Notes under the pieces: model-generated
Told to the model about the DNA's origin: nothing
The model's database searches: none
Seen by the model: only the letters and a program-made list of their open reading frames with translations
Program-made: the position numbers and the translations under genes
Assembly (NCBI GenBank): GCA_015487335.1
Contig: WFPZ01000050.1
Location: 1-11,692, forward strand
Source: Paracoccaceae bacterium
GTDB lineage: Bacteria > Pseudomonadota > Alphaproteobacteria > Rhodobacterales > Rhodobacteraceae
Direction of reading: 5' to 3'
Length of the DNA: 11,692 nt
Shown: piece by piece, positions 8,146-11,692 of the stretch
Layout of the letters: the number at the start of each line of letters is the position of its first letter
Numbering within the stretch: the stretch's first letter is position 1

Positions 8146-8456
8146 GGCCTGTCGCTCCTGATCGGATTCGTCTGTCTGCGCAACCGAAGGGCAGGTGACC
8201 GCCCGGGTGGGCGAAAATGCGCCCGCCAAGGCGCGGGCGGGCGCATGCCCGGAGCACAAGCGACCCGGGCGAGTTGAATGCAATCAGACGCAACATGCTC
8301 CGACACCGGATACGAGGGACGGGCGGTTGCGTCAGCCTCATGCCCGGGCGGAAAGATTCGGGCAAAATGATCGGTGTCCAGCCGCGACGGGCAGGCCGCG
8401 AGACAGGCACCGAACCGCAACCCGGCAGGGCAGGGCCCGGCGCGACAGTGAACCGC
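8146..8456. other. Gene-free stretch between lexA and comEC
   Basis: These 311 bases lie between the convergent ends of lexA and comEC. Open frames cross them on both strands but none has a convincing ribosome site or a recognisable product, so I call no gene. The stretch holds several dyads: 8200-8213 (CGCCC/GGGCG), a perfect 11-bp stem at 8217-8246, GCCCGG/CCGGGC near 8247-8270, and GACGCAAC (8287-8294) with GTTGCGTC (8326-8333). The 9-mer CATGCCCGG occurs twice, at 8244 and 8339. It may be simply the 3' untranslated regions of both genes, or it may hold a small RNA. Confidence 0.5.
8214..8246 (-). terminator. Probable comEC terminator
   Basis: ATGCGCCCGCC (8217-8227) and GGCGGGCGCAT (8236-8246) make a perfect 11-bp stem with an eight-base loop. 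Read on the minus strand the stem is followed by TTTT (complement of 8214-8217) and then CGCCC, which fits a short-tailed rho-independent terminator for comEC, about 210 bases after its stop. On the plus strand no T-run follows, so it would serve lexA only as a 3' stabilising hairpin. Confidence 0.5.
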
Positions 8457-10568
8457 TCAGTGCTTCCGCCGCACGGACGGGGTGCTCCACAGCCGCCGGC
8501 CGGCCCGTTCGGCCGCGGTGATCATCTCGACCCCGCCGCCTTCCCGGGGCCACATCGCCACCGCCCCGCTGCGCGCAAGCGCCGGGCGGTCGAGCACCCG
8601 GCAGCCGGGCGGCGCCTGGGCCGGTGACGAGACGATCACCCAGTCGGCCCATCGGCAGGCCCGGGCCACCCGCCCGGACGCGCCCCGCCCGGTGAGATGG
8701 GCAAAGCGCACCCCGCCCAGCGAGAACCTCGACGATCCGGGTCTGCCCGTGAATCCGGGCCGCTGGAACGCCTCGGCCCGGCTTGCCGCGTCGCCGTCGT
8801 TCTCCAGCCAGTTCGCGGCCACGAACCCCTCTCCGCGCGGCTTGCTCAGGGCTCTGCCCGCCTCGCCCATCAGCCCCACCAGCCCGCCGGTATCCGAGAT
8901 CAGCAGCGCCGGACGCTCGCCCCCGGCCCACAGCGCGAAGGCCAGCGCCATGGGTGCCAGCCCCGCCAGCCGCGCCCGCCCCTGCCACAGCACCAGCCAC
9001 AACGCCCCCAGCGCCAGCACCGGCAGCACCGCCGCGCCGGGAGCGGGAACCCGCGTCACCGCCCCTTCCAGCCCGGCCACCCAATGGGCCACGCCGAGGA
9101 TCCAGCGGATCGCCGGGGCCATCACCGCCAGCCCCGCCTCCTCCAGCCCCAGCGGCCAGAGCACCGCCGCCACCACCGCGCCGGGCATCACCACCAGCCC
9201 CATCAGCGGCACCGCCAGCAGGTTGGCAAGCAGCCCGTAATCGGCGATGCGGTTGAAGAAGGCCGCCGCCACCGGCGCGGTGGCCAGCCCCGCCACCGCC
9301 GAGGACATCACCACCGCCGCCACCGGCCGCAGCCGCCGCGGCAGCCAGCCGGGCCAGCGGCCGCGGATCCACCCGAAAACGGCCACCAGCGCGGTGGTCG
9401 CGGCGAAGGACATCTGAAAGCCGGGGCCCGTGAGGCTTTCGGGGCGCAGCGCCAGAACGATCAGCGCCGCCACCGCCACCGCCCGCAAGGTCAGGGCGCG
9501 GCGCTCCAGCAGCACCGCCCCGAACATCACCGCCACCATGATGAAGGCCCGCTCGGTGGCCACGTTGCCGCCCGCCAGCGCCAGATAGCCCGCCCCCACC
9601 ACCAGCGCGCCCACCGCGGCCAGCTTGCGCACCGGCAGGCGCAGCGCCAGCGGCGGGGCCAGCGCCAGCCCGTAGCGCAGAGCGGCGAAGACGAAACCGG
9701 TGATCAGCCCCATGTGCAGCCCCGAGATGGCCAGCAGATGCGCAAGGTTCGAATCGCGCAGCGCGGCCACGGTTTCCCTCCCCATGGCCGAGCGGTCCCC
9801 GGTGGTGACCGCCGCCGCGAAGGCCCCCGCCTCGCCCGGCAGGCGGGCCTGCACCCCGGCCGAGATCTGCGCCCGCAGCCGGGCCAGCCACAGCGCCGGG
9901 CCGGGCTCGGGCGGGGCCAGCACCTGCACCGGAAGCCGGGTGTAGCCCACCGCGCCCAGCCGCTCGAACCAGGCCTTGCGGCGAAAGTCGAAGCCCCCCG
10001 GCTCCACCGGGCCGGGCGGCGGGGCGAGCGAGGCGGTCATCGCCACCACCTGCCCCGGCTCGGGCCGCACGAGGCCCTGCGCCCCGTGCAGCGAGACGCG
10101 CACCCGCCGCGGCACCCTTTGCGGGCGCACGTCCTCGAGCACCACCCTGTCCAGGGTCAGGCGCACGGCGCCGGAAGCCGAGCGGTCGATCTTCACCACC
10201 CGCCCCTCGACCGGGCCGTAGTAGCGAAACTCCAGCACCGGGGCGGCCTGCAGATGGGCGCGCAGCCCCGCCAGCAGCGCCCCCAGGGCCATCAGCGCCA
10301 GCGCGCCGGCCAGCGGGCGGGCATCCTCGGGCAGCCGGCGCGCGCCCGCCGCGACGAGCGCCACAAGCCCGGCCAGCAGCGCGTAGACCGCGGCCCCCGG
10401 CTCCTCCGGCAGGGCGAACCACGCGCCGATGCCCGCGCCCAGGAACACCGGCGCCCAGGGCAGCAGGTGCCCCCGCTGGGCCGCCACCGCCCGAAGCCCC
10501 GCCGCGGCCAGGGCGCGCAAGGGCGCCGCCCTTGTTCTTGCACTGCCGATTGAATAGACCACCGCCAA
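8457..10568 (-). CDS. comEC: ComEC/Rec2-family DNA internalisation channel
   Basis: ComEC is the inner-membrane channel that brings transforming single-stranded DNA into the cytoplasm. From the chosen start it has 703 residues. Early membrane segments (about 35-105) are followed by a soluble OB-like DUF4131 region (about 110-220). The Competence domain follows (about 254-520), with the conserved HLLAISGLHMGLI at 277-289 and LRPESLTGPGFQMSFA at about 374-389. The C-terminal part (about 550-703, from GERPALLISDTGG) sits where many ComEC proteins carry a metallo-beta-lactamase domain, but no HxHxDH is present. Start choice is uncertain: TTG at 10568 has GGGAG (10579-10575) six bases upstream, while GTG at 10562 is 12 bases from it. 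The open frame continues to 10691 but would overlap gltX. It is divergent from gltX with 37 bases between starts and convergent with lexA. Confidence 0.9.
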   Translation of the reverse strand: MAVVYSIGSARTRAAPLRALAAAGLRAVAAQRGHLLPWAPVFLGAGIGAWFALPEEPGAAVYALLAGLVALVAAGARRLPEDARPLAGALALMALGALLAGLRAHLQAAPVLEFRYYGPVEGRVVKIDRSASGAVRLTLDRVVLEDVRPQRVPRRVRVSLHGAQGLVRPEPGQVVAMTASLAPPPGPVEPGGFDFRRKAWFERLGAVGYTRLPVQVLAPPEPGPALWLARLRAQISAGVQARLPGEAGAFAAAVTTGDRSAMGRETVAALRDSNLAHLLAISGLHMGLITGFVFAALRYGLALAPPLALRLPVRKLAAVGALVVGAGYLALAGGNVATERAFIMVAVMFGAVLLERRALTLRAVAVAALIVLALRPESLTGPGFQMSFAATTALVAVFGWIRGRWPGWLPRRLRPVAAVVMSSAVAGLATAPVAAAFFNRIADYGLLANLLAVPLMGLVVMPGAVVAAVLWPLGLEEAGLAVMAPAIRWILGVAHWVAGLEGAVTRVPAPGAAVLPVLALGALWLVLWQGRARLAGLAPMALAFALWAGGERPALLISDTGGLVGLMGEAGRALSKPRGEGFVAANWLENDGDAASRAEAFQRPGFTGRPGSSRFSLGGVRFAHLTGRGASGRVARACRWADWVIVSSPAQAPPGCRVLDRPALARSGAVAMWPREGGGVEMITAAERAGRRLWSTPSVRRKH

Positions 10569-10605
10569 CGCTAGCTCCCGCGTGGTTTCCAAAAGGTTAA
10601 TGCCG
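10569..10605. promoter_or_regulatory. Short comEC-gltX divergent intergenic region
   Basis: Only 37 bases separate the two start codons, so the promoter of each gene must reach into the coding start of the other, or the real comEC start lies further in. I find no convincing -35/-10 pair on either strand; TTGTTC (10532-10537), 17 bases, TAGACC (10555-10560) is the best plus-strand candidate and is weak. The only clear signals are translational: AAGG (10593-10596) for gltX and GGGAG (10579-10575, minus) for comEC. Confidence 0.35.
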
Positions 10606-11692
10606 ATGTCCGACCGCCCTGTCGTCACCCGTTTCGCCCCCTCGCCCACCGGCACGCTGCATATCGGGGGCGCGCGCACCGCGCTGTTCAACTGGCTTTA
10701 CGCGCGCGGGCGTGGCGGCCGGTTCCTGCTGCGCATCGAAGATACCGACCGGGCGCGCTCCACCCCCGAAGCCACCGAGGCGATCATCCGGGGCCTGAAG
10801 TGGCTGGGGCTGGAGTGGGACGGCGAGCCGGTCAGCCAGGCCTCGCGGGCGGCCCGCCACGCCGAGGTGGCCCGGGCGCTGCTCGAATCGGGCCATGCCT
10901 ACAAGTGCTTCGCCACCCAGGAGGAAATCGCCGCCTTCCGCGAGGCCGCCCGCGCCGAGGGGCGTTCGACGCTGTTTCGCTCGCCCTGGCGCGATGCCGA
11001 TCCGTCCAGCCATCCGGATGCGCCCTACGTGATCCGCCTCAAGGCCCCGCGCGAGGGGGAGACGGTAATCGAGGATGCGGTGCAGGGCCGGGTGGTGTGG
11101 CGGAACGATCAGCTCGACGACATGATCTGTTTACGTTCCGATGGTACCCCCACCTACATGCTTGCCGTCGTCGTCGATGACCATGACATGGGCGTCACCC
11201 ACGTGATCCGGGGCGACGACCATCTGGCCAATGCCGCCCGCCAGACGCTGATCTACCGCGCCATGGGCTGGGAGGTGCCGGTGTGGGCCCATATCCCGCT
11301 GATCCACGGCCCCGACGGCAGGAAGCTCTCCAAGCGCCACGGCGCCACCGGGGTGGAGGAATTCCAGAAGATGGGCTACCCGGCGGCGGGGATGCGCAAC
11401 TATCTCGCCCGGCTGGGCTGGAGCCATGGCGACGACGAATTCTTCACCGACGAGCAGGCGAAGGAATGGTTCGACCTGTCCGGAATCGGCCGCGCGCCGG
11501 CGCGTTTCGACTTCAAGAAGCTGGAAAACATCTGCGGCCGTCACATCGCCATTGCCGACGATGCTGCACTCGTAGCGGAAATCGCCGATTACCTTGCCGC
11601 AACCGGCAGGCCGCCCCTCACCGAGGCCCAGAAGGAAGGGCTGCTGCGGGCCATGTACTGCCTCAAGGACCGTGCCAGGACCTTCCCGGAAC
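10606..11692 (+). CDS. gltX: Glutamate--tRNA ligase (3'-truncated by the window edge)
   Basis: GltX attaches glutamate to tRNA-Glu in the cytoplasm. The frame is open to the last base: 362 complete codons are present and, against a usual length of about 440-470, the anticodon-binding C-terminus is missing. The class I signatures are HIGG at 19-22 (in APSPTGTLHIGGARTALFNW) and KLSKR at 240-244; LRIEDTDRARS, VVVDDHDMGVTHVIRGDDH and NYLARLGWSHGDDE also match the family. The zinc-binding cysteines of the E. coli enzyme are absent; only C101 remains in AYKCFATQEE, as in zinc-free GluRS forms. ATG at 10606 is preferred to the in-frame ATG at 10600 because AAGG (10593-10596) is nine bases from it rather than three. 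Many alphaproteobacteria have two gltX copies, and whether this one charges only tRNA-Glu or also tRNA-Gln cannot be judged here. Confidence 0.96.
   Translation, partial: MSDRPVVTRFAPSPTGTLHIGGARTALFNWLYARGRGGRFLLRIEDTDRARSTPEATEAIIRGLKWLGLEWDGEPVSQASRAARHAEVARALLESGHAYKCFATQEEIAAFREAARAEGRSTLFRSPWRDADPSSHPDAPYVIRLKAPREGETVIEDAVQGRVVWRNDQLDDMICLRSDGTPTYMLAVVVDDHDMGVTHVIRGDDHLANAARQTLIYRAMGWEVPVWAHIPLIHGPDGRKLSKRHGATGVEEFQKMGYPAAGMRNYLARLGWSHGDDEFFTDEQAKEWFDLSGIGRAPARFDFKKLENICGRHIAIADDAALVAEIADYLAATGRPPLTEAQKEGLLRAMYCLKDRARTFPE

Noticed and set aside
8102..8420. Small minus-strand open frames crossing the lexA-comEC gap
   Set aside because: No ribosome site, rare start codons, overlap with the lexA 3' end, and Pro/Arg-rich products without a recognisable pattern; not enough to call a gene.
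8149..8448. Small mobile element (MITE) filling the lexA-comEC gap, bounded by CTGTCGC (8149-8155) and GCGACAG (8442-8448)
   Set aside because: The terminal match is only seven bases and does not extend into a longer inverted repeat; no target-site duplication is visible.
8697..10553. 618-codon open frame antisense to comEC
   Set aside because: Its product is almost all His, Arg, Gln, Pro and Gly, the usual mirror of a GC-rich hydrophobic membrane gene, with no ribosome site or domain.

Overview
The window reads as a chromosomal segment of a high-GC alphaproteobacterium, most likely Rhodobacteraceae (Rhodobacterales). This rests on the protein sequences, the strong GC bias at third positions, the gene set trpE / trpGD / trpC-moaC-moeA / lexA / comEC / gltX, and a direct-repeat (GAAC-N7-GAAC) SOS box in front of lexA. 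Genus cannot be decided from what is visible. I see no transposase, integrase, phage gene, CRISPR array, tRNA or rRNA. The content is housekeeping, and I did not find a convincing undescribed multi-gene system.

Layout. A 5'-truncated trpE runs from the left edge (+) and ends at a short hairpin plus T-run. It converges on trpD and trpG, which lie on the minus strand and overlap by an ATGA junction. trpG is divergent from a membrane-anchored YibQ-like 'divergent polysaccharide deacetylase' (+), across a 115-base promoter region. That gene is followed after 101 bases by trpC, moaC and moeA (+), which are tightly packed: moaC starts right after the trpC stop and moeA overlaps moaC by one base. 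lexA (+) follows with its own promoter and SOS operator. A 311-base gene-free stretch with several hairpins separates lexA from comEC (minus). comEC is divergent from gltX (+), and gltX runs off the right edge.

How the genes work together. TrpE and TrpG form anthranilate synthase, TrpD adds the phosphoribosyl group, and TrpC makes indole-3-glycerol phosphate. Four of the early tryptophan steps are therefore encoded here, but on both strands and in at least three transcription units. MoaC and MoeA act early and late in molybdenum cofactor synthesis and share the trpC transcript. LexA controls the SOS response and almost certainly represses itself. ComEC is a DNA-uptake channel whose C-terminus lacks a recognisable metallo-beta-lactamase site. 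GltX charges tRNA-Glu.

The points most worth a second look are: the three GAAC half-sites at exact 11-base spacing over the lexA promoter; the orientation of trpGD between trpE and trpC, which suggests an inversion; the apparent loss of deacetylase active-site motifs in the YibQ-like protein and its TTG start; and the structured lexA-comEC gap.
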